From the NCBI GenBank assembly GCA_023666905.1, contig JAMPBC010000013.1, positions 1 through 32,037 on the forward strand: a DNA stretch of 32,037 nt. Direction: 5' to 3'. The notes under the pieces were generated by a model. The model made no database searches, was not told where the DNA came from, and saw only the letters and a program-made list of their open reading frames with translations. Positions 1 through 8,406 of this stretch are shown here, one piece after another. The stretch's first letter is position 1; every line of letters starts with the position of its first letter. Source of the stretch: Bacteroides sp. Its GTDB lineage: Bacteria > Bacteroidota > Bacteroidia > Bacteroidales > Muribaculaceae. Position numbers and translations under genes: made by a program.

Positions 1-50
1 TGCTCAATGGCTGACCGCCTCAGCGTTAACATATATTATGGGACAGGCTC

Positions 51-1727
51 TTAATATTTGAAGCTTGAGCCTCCTAAGAACTCACGCAGAAGCGAGGTGG
101 AGGGGATGTAGGTTTCCGGAATGGAGTGAAAATAGCTCAGGAAGCGGCGCAAGCGCGATGCCTCGGCATACTCGCGCTCGTCGTGCGGGACGTGGCGCAG
201 CAACTCGCAGGCACGATCGCGAATCACCCCAAGCTCATAGAGCAGCGAAGAGTTGAACATAACGTCGGCATTCTCCTGATAGGGAAAAATCCAGCGCTCT
301 TCGCCACGCCGCACGCTCGGCCAGCGGCGGATAGTGTCCACGGGGCTCACGCCTCGATATTTGGCATCGCGAACAATGCGGCGCAGCAATCGGTTGTCGG
401 TGGTTGGAATCCAGTTATGGTCATCGATGGATATGGTGGTGAGCGCCGAAACATAAATGCGGTACTTCAAATTGTCCGACACCTGCGAGGTGAGTTCCGG
501 ATTCAGTCCGTGGATGCCCTCTATGAGCAGAATGTTTTCGGGCGAAAGTCTCATAACATTTCCGCGATACTCCCGCTCGCCTGTGGTGAAATTATAGTAT
601 GGCAACTCCACCTGTCGGCCGCTGATTAGCTGATTGATGTGGGCGTTGAACGTGGCCAAATCAAGCGCGTAGAGTGATTCATAGTCAAACTCGCCGTCGG
701 CATCGCGGGGAGTGTGGGCCCGGTCCACGAAATAGTCGTCGAGCGAAATCATCTTTGGTTGAATCAGATTGGTCATAAGCTGTATGGCCAAACGCTTGGT
801 GAAGGTTGTTTTGCCCGATGACGACGGTCCGGCAATCATCACCACCCGCGCTCCACCCTGGCGGAAGCGCCGGGTTATTTCATCGGCAATGGAGGCAATG
901 CGGTTGTTGTGCAAGGCCTCTGACACGTTTATTATATCGCCCGAATCGCCACGAACAACAGCCTCGTTGAGCTCACCGGCCGAGCTTATGCCAAGAATGG
1001 AGCTGAATGTCACATAATCCTTGAAAGCCTGAAACATTTTGGGCTGTTCAACCGGAGTGCACACCTGCGAGGGGTCGTTCCGCTCCGGGCCAAGAAGGAG
1101 CAAGCCGTCGCGATAGGGCAGCAGAGAGAACACCGTGAGCTGTCCGGTGGAGGCGGCAAGGGGGCCGTAGTAGGAATCGCTGAGCCCGTCGAGCGTATAG
1201 TAAACGGTGTATGGCTCATGCAGCGATGACAGCAGCAGAACCTTGTCGGCAAGCCCTTGATGACGGAACATATCAATCACTTTTTCGGTGCGCTCCTCCA
1301 CGCGCTTGAATGGCAAATCGCGCTCCACAAGCCCGCGCATGTGGCGTTCAAGCTCACTGATGTTATCGGCTGAAAGTGGTGAACCATCCGGTCTGTCAAC
1401 GCGGCAAAAATAACCGTTGGAAATGGAGTGTTCGATGCGCAACCGGGCTCCGGGCATCAAGCGGTCCACTCCGTGATAAAGCATCATGCAGAGCGAGCGT
1501 ACATAGGTGCGGTTGCCTCCTGCCGAAGAAGCCGGCAAAAACTCCACTGTTTTCGGTGAGAAAACCGGAAAATTGAGCGACTCGATTTTATTATTTACCA
1601 GCGCACACACCGGCTCGAAGCCAAGCTGCGCCTCTATCTTTTTGTAAGCATTGAGAAGAATGTCGCCCCCTTCAATTTCAATGGAGCTTGAAATTTGCGG
1701 ACAGTAAAGTGAAAGATGTGTGTTCAT
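51..1727 (-). CDS. Uridine-kinase-like nucleoside kinase with N-terminal TGS and ThrRS-like domains
   Basis: Predicted cytoplasmic P-loop kinase phosphorylating a nucleoside (uridine/cytidine type), 558 aa. The first ~60 residues resemble a TGS domain; residues ~85-130 (motif HSISNGYFC) resemble the second additional domain of threonyl-tRNA synthetase; the C-terminal half is a phosphoribulokinase/uridine-kinase fold with Walker A GPSSSGKTT at ~300-308, followed by SLDDYF. This fused architecture is common in Bacteroidota and some Firmicutes. Start chosen at the ATG at 1727, which forms an ATGA overlap with the stop of the upstream glycosyltransferase gene; the longer frame to 1835 would run far into that gene. 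Translation is therefore probably coupled. The family is clear; the substrate is inferred from the family and not visible in the sequence. Confidence 0.88.
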   Translation of the reverse strand: MNTHLSLYCPQISSSIEIEGGDILLNAYKKIEAQLGFEPVCALVNNKIESLNFPVFSPKTVEFLPASSAGGNRTYVRSLCMMLYHGVDRLMPGARLRIEHSISNGYFCRVDRPDGSPLSADNISELERHMRGLVERDLPFKRVEERTEKVIDMFRHQGLADKVLLLSSLHEPYTVYYTLDGLSDSYYGPLAASTGQLTVFSLLPYRDGLLLLGPERNDPSQVCTPVEQPKMFQAFKDYVTFSSILGISSAGELNEAVVRGDSGDIINVSEALHNNRIASIADEITRRFRQGGARVVMIAGPSSSGKTTFTKRLAIQLMTNLIQPKMISLDDYFVDRAHTPRDADGEFDYESLYALDLATFNAHINQLISGRQVELPYYNFTTGEREYRGNVMRLSPENILLIEGIHGLNPELTSQVSDNLKYRIYVSALTTISIDDHNWIPTTDNRLLRRIVRDAKYRGVSPVDTIRRWPSVRRGEERWIFPYQENADVMFNSSLLYELGVIRDRACELLRHVPHDEREYAEASRLRRFLSYFHSIPETYIPSTSLLREFLGGSSFKY

Positions 1728-2485
1728 TTCTTGGATTTTTGCAATTTGCGCGCCGTGCGGTAGGCGTGGCGGGTGGCTATGTAGTGCTGGCGGCTTATGG
1801 CGAAACCGATGGAACCGTCGAGAATGCCGCGGCATGATATGTAGGTGTGCAGAAAATGTTTCAGCCCGTGAATGGAGGGAGTCACAGGCCCAATAACACC
1901 GTCGGCCTTGGCTATGCTGGCAGCCTGGATTTCGGCTTGGCGCAAACAGCGGAATTTATATTCGGCTGCTGTTGAACAGCGGTAGTGGAGCAAGTCGCCC
2001 GCAAGCAGCTCGGGGGTAACGTTGTCGTGAAAAATCACCTGCTCGTTGACATCGCGCAGGCTCCATGAAGCAAAACGCTTGTCGAACAGGCGCACCTGGA
2101 AATCGGGGTACCAGCCGCCATGCTTAACGGCATAGCCGCAGAAAAAGTTCAGCCGCGCCATCATGTAGCCGCGATGCGTGCACCCCCGCTTTTTCAATTC
2201 AATCAGACTTTGCCGAAGCGCGGGCGAAAGAGCCTCGTCGGCATCTATGGCCAACACATAGGAGTGGGAGGTTAGCGAGGTGGCATACTGTCGCTGCGCA
2301 CCGAATCCGGCAATCCGTCGGCGCGTTATCCGACACCCGTAGTTGCGGCAAATGTCAACGGTGGCATCGGTTGAAAAGGAGTCGACCACAATAATCTCAT
2401 CGGCTACATCGCGCAGCGATTCCAAACAAGCCTCAATGTGGGCGGCTTCATTGTGAGTGAGAATGGTTGCAGAAATTTTTGTCAT
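1724..2485 (-). CDS. Family 2 glycosyltransferase (WaaE/KdtX-like)
   Basis: Inverting GT2 glycosyltransferase of 253 aa, resembling the beta-glucosyltransferases of lipopolysaccharide core synthesis. The N terminus has the GT-A start (ISATILTHNE), then EIIVVDSFSTD and the metal-binding D81-A-D83-E. There is no signal peptide and no long membrane segment, so it probably works at the inner face of the inner membrane. The start is the ATG at 2485; an upstream in-frame start at 2524 is rejected because it lies within the promoter (-7 box at 2509-2517). Its stop overlaps the start of the nucleoside kinase (ATGA), making a two-gene operon. Donor and acceptor are unknown; no other LPS genes are adjacent. 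Confidence 0.85.
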   Translation of the reverse strand: MTKISATILTHNEAAHIEACLESLRDVADEIIVVDSFSTDATVDICRNYGCRITRRRIAGFGAQRQYATSLTSHSYVLAIDADEALSPALRQSLIELKKRGCTHRGYMMARLNFFCGYAVKHGGWYPDFQVRLFDKRFASWSLRDVNEQVIFHDNVTPELLAGDLLHYRCSTAAEYKFRCLRQAEIQAASIAKADGVIGPVTPSIHGLKHFLHTYISCRGILDGSIGFAISRQHYIATRHAYRTARKLQKSKK

Positions 2486-2508
2486 GGCTTCGATTTCTGG
2501 AAAGTCAC

Positions 2509-2541
2509 ACAAATATAAACACAAAAACTTATCACACCAAA
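2509..2541 (-). promoter_or_regulatory. Bacteroidota-type promoter of the glycosyltransferase-kinase operon
   Basis: Read on the minus strand: TTTG (2541-2538), a 20-nt spacer, then TATATTTGT (2517-2509). This matches the Bacteroidota primary sigma consensus TTTG-N19/21-TAnnTTTGY. Transcription would begin about 18 nt upstream of the ATG at 2485. Confidence 0.7.
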
Positions 2542-2656
2542 TTTGATTTGACCCTCCGAGACATCAAAATTCCCATAAAATTCCCGAGCGTGGAATAAAT
2601 TTTCAATTCTCAGAGCCTTAAAATTTACCGTGTGCACTATGGGCCAGGAGATTAAC

Positions 2657-2684
2657 CTCATTTTTGCAAATTGACAAAAATGAG
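2657..2684. repeat. 10-bp perfect inverted repeat in a divergent intergenic region
   Basis: CTCATTTTTG (2657-2666) and CAAAAATGAG (2675-2684) are exact reverse complements around an 8-nt spacer. It lies between the divergent promoters of the glycosyltransferase operon and ybeY. It could be an operator dyad or a hairpin. Each arm also contains CATTTTTGY, one base away from the Bacteroidota -7 box. Confidence 0.45.
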
Positions 2685-2735
2685 CAGAAAAATTGGCCTT
2701 AGCCGCACGAATAAGGAAATTATAAAAATTATCAT

Positions 2736-2744
2736 TATCTTTGC
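2736..2744 (+). promoter_or_regulatory. Bacteroidota -7 promoter element upstream of ybeY
   Basis: TATCTTTGC matches TAnnTTTGY exactly. No TTTG is seen at the expected -33 distance, so the upstream element is weak. A start about 6 nt downstream leaves a leader of ~21 nt before the ATG at 2771 and rules out the TTG at 2741 as a start. Confidence 0.5.
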
Positions 2745-2770
2745 AAGTAATATCATTGAGAATGGACAAA

Positions 2771-3226
2771 ATGATACAATGGACCTCGCAAGAGGTCAAC
2801 TTTCCTGAAATTGACACAAATCTCTTGGAGCGATGGCTTGAAGAAGTTGCAAAGTCCCACAACAGGATAGTGGGACCGCTGACCTACATATTTTGCTCGG
2901 ACGAGAAAATAATAGAGGTCAACCGTCAGTTTCTTAATCACGATTATTACACTGACATCATTACGTTTGACTACACCCACGGACGGCGTGTGAGCGGCGA
3001 CATGTTCATATCGCTTGACACCGTAGCAAGCAATGCTTTGCAAGTCAACGCTCCGTACGCCACTGAGTTACACCGCGTTATTGCTCACGGACTGCTGCAT
3101 CTATGCGGCATAAACGACAAGGGACCGGGCGAACGCGAAATAATGGAACAATCTGAGAATCAAGCACTTGAACAACTCAATACGCTTAGAAACTCATTGA
3201 ATGACCAACCGAATCCGCAACAATGA
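2771..3226 (+). CDS. ybeY: Endoribonuclease YbeY, rRNA maturation factor
   Basis: Metal-dependent endoribonuclease acting in 16S rRNA 3'-end maturation and ribosome quality control; 151 aa from the ATG at 2771. The signature region reads HGLLHLCGINDKGPGER. The first two zinc-ligand histidines of the family motif HGxLHLxGYDH are present, while the third ligand position carries Asp in place of His. From memory, this variant is shared by Bacteroides homologues. The start at 2771 matches the usual N terminus of Bacteroidales YbeY; an ATG at 2762 would add three residues. The stop overlaps the mnmG start (ATGA), so the two are translationally coupled. Confidence 0.93.
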   Translation: MIQWTSQEVNFPEIDTNLLERWLEEVAKSHNRIVGPLTYIFCSDEKIIEVNRQFLNHDYYTDIITFDYTHGRRVSGDMFISLDTVASNALQVNAPYATELHRVIAHGLLHLCGINDKGPGEREIMEQSENQALEQLNTLRNSLNDQPNPQQ

Positions 3227-5103
3227 AATTCAATTACGACGTTATTGTGATAGGCGCCGGCCATGCCGGCTGTGAAGCGGCTTCAGCTGCAGCCCGATTA
3301 GGCTCGAGCACTCTGCTCATAACCATGGACATGAACAAGATTGCCCAGATGAGTTGCAACCCGGCTGTTGGCGGTATTGCCAAAGGGCAGATTGTGCGCG
3401 AAATTGATGCCCTGGGCGGCATGATGGGTATTGTAACCGACCGCTCGGCAATCCAGTTCCGCATGCTCAACCGTTCAAAAGGAGCTGCAATGTGGAGCCC
3501 GCGTGCACAAAGCGACCGAATGAAATTCATGGCCCAATGGCGGGAAATTCTTGAAAACACCCCCAACCTGAACATCTGGCAGGACACCGTGACCGACATC
3601 ACTGTCGACGACGGTCGGGTAACCGGTGTCACCACAGCCCAGAACGTGCATTTCACGGCCAAAAGCGTTGTGCTCACCGCCGGAACTTTTCTTAACGGAT
3701 TGATGCACGTTGGCGAAGTTCAAACGCATGGCGGCCGCATTTCCGAACCTGCTGCCTATGGACTCACCGAAAAGCTCCGCAGCCTGGGCTTCACCACTGA
3801 CCGCATGAAGACCGGAACCCCGGTGCGCATTGACGGTAGGTCCGTGGACTGGTCGCTCACAACCGAGCAAACCGGAGAGGATGATTTCCACAAGTTCTCA
3901 TTCCTGCCCGCAGTGAAACGCGAACTGCGCCAACGCCCCTGCCACATCATCTACACCAATCCGCAGGCCCACGAAATACTGCGATCGAACCTTGACCGCT
4001 CACCTCTTTACAACGGACAGATTCAAAGTATAGGCCCGCGCTACTGCCCCAGCATCGAAACAAAAATAGTGACCTTTGCCGAGAAACAGGAGCATCAACT
4101 ATTTCTGGAGCCGGAAGGCGAATTCACCCGGGAATATTATTTGAACGGATTCTCATCTTCGCTCCCTTTGGATGTGCAACTCGGAGCCTTGGAAACCATA
4201 CCGGCGCTGCGCAACGTGGCCATATATCGCCCCGGCTACGCGATTGAATACGACTTTTTCGACCCCACCCAGCTACGCCACTCTTTGGAAACAAAACTTG
4301 TGAAAGGACTCTTCTTTGCCGGACAGGTGAACGGCACCACCGGCTACGAGGAAGCAGCCGGACAGGGGCTGATTGCCGGAATCAACGCCCACCGCACCAT
4401 AAACTCTTTGGAACCGTTGACCCTCGGACGCGATCAAGCTTATATTGGCGTGCTCATTGACGACCTTGTGACCAAAGGAGTGGACGAGCCGTACCGCATG
4501 TTTACATCGCGGGCCGAATACAGGATTTTGCTCCGTCAGGACGATGCTGACATGCGCCTTACCCCCATTGGCCACAGCATAGGTTTGGCCGACGACGAGC
4601 GCTTCGAACTAATGGAGAGCAAGCGCCGCCAAATCGAGGAGTTGATAAACTTCGCCGCCACCCACTCCGTGAAAGCCGAAAACATAAATCCATGGCTGGA
4701 ACAGATGGGAGAGTCGCCACTGAAACAAGGAGTGAAACTGGAGGCACTGGTGTTGCGACCCAAACTCAATCTGGAACTGCTGGCCCAACAAATACCCGCG
4801 CTCACGCAATTCATAGAGGAGAACATCGAGCCTCAGCGCCGCGAAGAGATTGTGGAAGCAGCCGAGATTAAAATGAAATATCAAGGCTACATTGACCGCG
4901 AAAAACTTGTGGCCGAAAAATTGCTACGACTCGAGAATGTGAAGTTGGGCAACCGCATTGACTACTCCACCGTGACATCGCTCTCCACCGAAGCCCGACA
5001 GAAACTGATGCGCATCCAGCCCGAAACAATAGCTCAGGCCTCGCGCATACCCGGCATCTCGCCAAGCGACATAAGCATCCTGCTGTTGCTGCTTGGACGG
5101 TGA
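3223..5103 (+). CDS. mnmG: tRNA uridine-5-carboxymethylaminomethyl modification enzyme MnmG (GidA)
   Basis: FAD-dependent subunit of the MnmE-MnmG complex, which adds the cmnm group to C5 of the wobble uridine (U34) of certain tRNAs. The 626 aa length is normal for the family. The N terminus has the dinucleotide-binding loop GAGHAG at residues 11-16. Both family signatures are present: GPRYCPSIETK and AGQVNGTTGYEEAAGQG. The C-terminal domain includes EIKMKYQGYI, a typical MnmG segment. The start overlaps the ybeY stop by ATGA. The following leader before apt contains a parS-like palindrome, notable because gidA genes often lie near replication origins. Confidence 0.97.
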   Translation: MKFNYDVIVIGAGHAGCEAASAAARLGSSTLLITMDMNKIAQMSCNPAVGGIAKGQIVREIDALGGMMGIVTDRSAIQFRMLNRSKGAAMWSPRAQSDRMKFMAQWREILENTPNLNIWQDTVTDITVDDGRVTGVTTAQNVHFTAKSVVLTAGTFLNGLMHVGEVQTHGGRISEPAAYGLTEKLRSLGFTTDRMKTGTPVRIDGRSVDWSLTTEQTGEDDFHKFSFLPAVKRELRQRPCHIIYTNPQAHEILRSNLDRSPLYNGQIQSIGPRYCPSIETKIVTFAEKQEHQLFLEPEGEFTREYYLNGFSSSLPLDVQLGALETIPALRNVAIYRPGYAIEYDFFDPTQLRHSLETKLVKGLFFAGQVNGTTGYEEAAGQGLIAGINAHRTINSLEPLTLGRDQAYIGVLIDDLVTKGVDEPYRMFTSRAEYRILLRQDDADMRLTPIGHSIGLADDERFELMESKRRQIEELINFAATHSVKAENINPWLEQMGESPLKQGVKLEALVLRPKLNLELLAQQIPALTQFIEENIEPQRREEIVEAAEIKMKYQGYIDREKLVAEKLLRLENVKLGNRIDYSTVTSLSTEARQKLMRIQPETIAQASRIPGISPSDISILLLLLGR

Positions 5104-5114
5104 AACAAACCAAT

Positions 5115-5130
5115 TGTTCCACGTGAAACA
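5115..5130. promoter_or_regulatory. parS-like ParB-binding site
   Basis: The 16-mer TGTTCCACGTGAAACA fits the chromosomal parS consensus TGTTNCACGTGAAACA exactly. The palindrome extends outward to 5112-5133 with flanking AAT/ATT and only one unmatched pair. It sits in the 79-nt gap between mnmG and apt. ParB-CTPase binds such sites to load SMC and segregate origins. No parA or parB gene is in the window, so binding is inferred from the sequence match. Confidence 0.75.
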
Positions 5131-5182
5131 ATTCCAACCCAAAACAAACCAAATCAAAACATTATAATCAAAACCAACAAAC

Positions 5183-5701
5183 ATGGAATACATCAAATCA
5201 AAGATTCGCGACGTGCAGGACTTCCCCCAGAAGGGCGTTCTTTTCAAGGATCTCACAACCGCATTCAAGGACCCCCGTGCGCTTCACATTATTGGTTGGG
5301 ACCTCTCGCAGCTCTATCGCGACAAAGGCATAACCAAAGTTGTGGGAATAGAATCGCGCGGTTTCATTGGCGGCTCCATACTTGCTTTTGAACTTGGCGC
5401 CGGTTTTGTCCCCGCACGCAAACCGGGCAAACTTCCCGCCGACACCATCAGCTGCAGCTTCGATAAGGAATATGGCAAGGACGTGATTGAAATTCACCGC
5501 GACGCCATAGGTCCTGACGACATTGTGGTTATTCACGATGACGTTCTGGCAACCGGCGGAACAATGGCAGCCGTGTACAACTTGGTGAAAAGCATGAACC
5601 CCAAGAAAATTTACATCAACTTCATTCTTGAAATTTCAGCACTGAACGGTCGCGCCGCAATGCCTGCCGATGCTGAAGTAACCTCCCTGCTGGCCTACTA
5701 A
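5183..5701 (+). CDS. apt: Adenine phosphoribosyltransferase
   Basis: Purine salvage enzyme converting adenine and PRPP to AMP and pyrophosphate; cytoplasmic; 172 aa, normal for the family. It shows the N-terminal IRDVQDFPQKGVLFKDLT typical of Apt and the PRPP-binding loop VVIHDDVLATGGT at about residues 114-126. The segment ARKPGKLP is also typical. The gene is preceded by an A-rich leader with the parS-like site, and is followed after 51 nt by uvrC in the same direction. The mnmG-apt-uvrC order recurs in Bacteroidales as I recall it, so this is probably one transcription unit. Confidence 0.96.
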   Translation: MEYIKSKIRDVQDFPQKGVLFKDLTTAFKDPRALHIIGWDLSQLYRDKGITKVVGIESRGFIGGSILAFELGAGFVPARKPGKLPADTISCSFDKEYGKDVIEIHRDAIGPDDIVVIHDDVLATGGTMAAVYNLVKSMNPKKIYINFILEISALNGRAAMPADAEVTSLLAY

Positions 5702-5752
5702 TCTGACCAACAAATCATCTCTCCACCCGGCCACGTGCCAAAACACACATCA

Positions 5753-7564
5753 ATGCCCAAACACAGAAAATCGCCCGAACTCGAGGAAAAGATTTCCATT
5801 CTGCCCACTACCCCCGGAGTGTATATGTACTACGACTCCGAGGGTACGGTTATCTATGTGGGGAAAGCGAAGAATTTAAAGCGACGCGTTTCATCGTACT
5901 TCAATCGCACCCACGACTCGCTGCGCACCAACCTGCTGGTGCGCGCCATTGCCGACATGCGCTACATTGTGGTGCCAACCGAGCAGGACGCCCTGAACCT
6001 TGAGAACTCCATGATAAAGGAGTATCAGCCCCGCTACAACGTGTTGCTGAAGGACGACAAATCCTACCCCTGGATAGTGGTCACCAAAGAACCCTTTCCA
6101 AGAGTGTTCATGACACGCAAACGCATAAAGGACGGCTCGAAATACTACGGCCCGTACACCGACACCTCCTCGGCCCGCACCGTTCTGGAGTTAATAAGGG
6201 AACTTTACCAGCTCCGTTCATGCCGCCATGCCATCACTCCGGAATACATTGCCAAGGGAAAGGGGCGCCTTTGTCTGGACTATCACCTGAAGCGCTGCAG
6301 CGGCCCCTGCGTGGGAAAAACAACAATGGAGGAATACGGCGCGCAGATTGAACGTGTGAAGCAGATTCTGAGAGGCGACATGGAGGAGCTGCTTGAGCAT
6401 CTGCGCAACGAAATGAACTCGCTGGCCGAAGAATTACGCTTTGAGGAGGCCCACGAACTGAAGCAGAAATATGACATGGTGGCCCGCTACACGGCCAAGA
6501 GCGTCATAGTAAGCCAGACCATTGGCGATGTGGATGTGTTCGGCATTGACGACGACGGAGGCCCGGACGTTTACATCAATTATATGCATGTGCGCCGTGG
6601 AGCAGTGGTTCGCTCGGTTACGTTGGAATACAAACGCCGGCTTGATGAAACGCGGCCGCAGTTGCTTGGCTACGCCATGGAGGAAATCAAAACCCAGCTC
6701 GGCGTGGAATACGAAGAGGTAATTGTGGGTTGCGAGCCTGACGTTGCCATGGAGGGTGTCACATTCATCATCCCGCAGCGCGGCGACAAGTCAAAACTGC
6801 TGGAAGTGTCCGAGCGAAACGCACGCCAGCATAAGATAGACACACTGAAGCACCTTGAACGCCACAACCCCGAAGAGCGCACGAATAAACTTCTGGAGCG
6901 GATGAAGGCCGATTTCCGCCTGTCGGAACTGCCGCGCCACATTGAGTGTTTCGACAATTCAAACATCCAGGGCACGAACCCGGTGGCATCGTGCGTGGTG
7001 TTCCGGAATGGCAAACCGGCCAAGAACGACTATCGTCACTTCAACATCAAAACAGTGGAGGGACCCGATGATTTTGCCTCGATGAAAGAGGTGCTCACAC
7101 GCCGCTACACCCGCCTGATGGAGGAAGGTAAGGATCTGCCTCAGCTCATTGTGGTGGATGGTGGCAAAGGACAACTATCGGCCGCCGTGGAGGCTCTCGA
7201 TGCCATGGGTTTGCGAGGCAAAATAGCCGTTGCCGGCATTGCAAAGAGGCTGGAGGAAATATACTTTCCGGGCGATTCAATCCCACTCTACATTGACAAA
7301 AGCAGCGAGACGCTGCGAGTGGTTCAGCATCTGCGCGACGAGGCGCACCGCTTTGGAATAACGCATCACCGTAACCGCCGCAGCAAGGGACAAACCGTGT
7401 CGGCCCTCGACTCCATAAAAGGGGTGGGGGAGAAAACCCGCACCGCGCTGCTTAGCCATTTCCGCTCACTGAAGCGAATAACCGAGGCCGACATTGACGA
7501 AATAGCCTCTATCACCGGCCCGGCCAAAGCATCGATAATCTATGCAGCCTTACACGCGGAATAG
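5753..7564 (+). CDS. uvrC: Excinuclease ABC subunit C
   Basis: Dual-incision nuclease of nucleotide excision repair, working with UvrA and UvrB; 603 aa from the ATG at 5753. Domains in order: GIY-YIG nuclease at ~18-95 (TPGVYMYYD, then VIYVGKAKNLKRR) for the 3' incision; a UVR motif near 205-240 that contacts UvrB; an RNase H-like nuclease domain from ~397 (IECFDNSNIQGT) for the 5' incision; a C-terminal helix-hairpin-helix near 555-590 (SIKGVGEKTRTALL). An in-frame GTG at 5735 would add six residues (MPKHTS), nearly repeating the following MPKHRK; the ATG is preferred. Mfd, which couples this repair to transcription, is encoded further downstream. Confidence 0.96.
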   Translation: MPKHRKSPELEEKISILPTTPGVYMYYDSEGTVIYVGKAKNLKRRVSSYFNRTHDSLRTNLLVRAIADMRYIVVPTEQDALNLENSMIKEYQPRYNVLLKDDKSYPWIVVTKEPFPRVFMTRKRIKDGSKYYGPYTDTSSARTVLELIRELYQLRSCRHAITPEYIAKGKGRLCLDYHLKRCSGPCVGKTTMEEYGAQIERVKQILRGDMEELLEHLRNEMNSLAEELRFEEAHELKQKYDMVARYTAKSVIVSQTIGDVDVFGIDDDGGPDVYINYMHVRRGAVVRSVTLEYKRRLDETRPQLLGYAMEEIKTQLGVEYEEVIVGCEPDVAMEGVTFIIPQRGDKSKLLEVSERNARQHKIDTLKHLERHNPEERTNKLLERMKADFRLSELPRHIECFDNSNIQGTNPVASCVVFRNGKPAKNDYRHFNIKTVEGPDDFASMKEVLTRRYTRLMEEGKDLPQLIVVDGGKGQLSAAVEALDAMGLRGKIAVAGIAKRLEEIYFPGDSIPLYIDKSSETLRVVQHLRDEAHRFGITHHRNRRSKGQTVSALDSIKGVGEKTRTALLSHFRSLKRITEADIDEIASITGPAKASIIYAALHAE

Positions 7565-7658
7565 TCTACCTTATTAATATTCAACGTTTTAAATAAAGAA
7601 TAAGCTAATTAAACGAAACACAGAGAGTTTTCAAATTGCATAATTTAACGAGCGGGAT

Positions 7659-7690
7659 TTTGTAATGGGGCAAGTAAACGCTATCTTTGC
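7659..7690 (+). promoter_or_regulatory. Bacteroidota-type promoter of the lolD-NigD operon
   Basis: TTTG (7659-7662), a 19-nt spacer, then TATCTTTGC (7682-7690): a full match to the Bacteroidota consensus at ideal spacing. Transcription would start near 7696, giving a leader of ~27 nt before the ATG at 7723. This excludes the in-frame TTG at 7687 as a start. The promoter separates the operon from the uvrC run. Confidence 0.78.
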
Positions 7691-7722
7691 ATCTTGCGCT
7701 GAACACGTGCATTGGAAAAACC

Positions 7723-8406
7723 ATGATAGAAGCCAAAAAAATAACCAAATCGTTTGAACACCTGCAGGTGCTTAAGGGAATAAACCTGAGTGTAAGCAAA
7801 GGGGAGATTGTTTCCATTGTGGGGCCGAGCGGCGCCGGAAAAACCACCCTGTTGCAAATACTCGGCTCTCTTGACCATCCCGACAGCGGAACGGTCACCT
7901 ACGATGGCACCGATATTTTCGCGCTTTCTGACAAACGATTGGCCCGCTTCCGCAATGCCAACATCGGCTTCGTGTTTCAGTTTCATCAACTACTGCCCGA
8001 GTTCACACTCGAAGAGAATGTGGCCATGCCTGCACTGCTTGGCGGACGTGGCAAAAAAGAATCTATGGAACGCGCACGCGAACTGCTCGACTATCTGGGT
8101 CTGAGCGACCGCAGCCACCACAAACCGGCCGAACTATCGGGCGGCGAACGGCAACGCGGAGCAGTGGCCCGGGCACTTGTCAACCGCCCCGCTGTGGTGC
8201 TGGCCGATGAACCCTCAGGAAGTCTGGACACACACAACCGTCAGGAGTTGCACCGCCTTTTCTTTGATTTGAGGCGCGACTTCGGTCAGACATTCGTGAT
8301 TGTTACCCACGATGAATCGCTGGCCTGCATGGCCGACCGCACCATAACCATGCGCGACGGAATGATAACCGACATTGTGGAACGTAAAAAGGAGGAGCAG
8401 CTATGA
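7723..8406 (+). CDS. lolD: LolD-like ABC transporter ATP-binding protein
   Basis: Cytoplasmic ATPase of the LolCDE/MacB-type family; 227 aa. LolCDE extracts lipoproteins from the inner membrane for transfer to the outer membrane. All ABC motifs are present: Walker [10 protein letters not shown] near 34-42, Q-loop [11 protein letters not shown], signature LSGGERQR near 138, Walker [10 protein letters not shown] near 157, and H-loop [21 protein letters not shown] is typical of LolD. No permease gene (LolC/E-like) is adjacent, so the partner must be encoded elsewhere. The stop overlaps the next gene (ATGA), which encodes a lipoprotein. The ABC ATPase call is certain; the LolD role rests on similarity and on the lipoprotein neighbours. 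Confidence 0.85.
   Translation: MIEAKKITKSFEHLQVLKGINLSVSKGEIVSIVGPSGAGKTTLLQILGSLDHPDSGTVTYDGTDIFALSDKRLARFRNANIGFVFQFHQLLPEFTLEENVAMPALLGGRGKKESMERARELLDYLGLSDRSHHKPAELSGGERQRGAVARALVNRPAVVLADEPSGSLDTHNRQELHRLFFDLRRDFGQTFVIVTHDESLACMADRTITMRDGMITDIVERKKEEQL

Noticed and set aside
2482..2862. 126-aa open frame on the minus strand across the divergent gap
   Set aside because: It spans two promoters and the start of ybeY, and has no recognisable domain.
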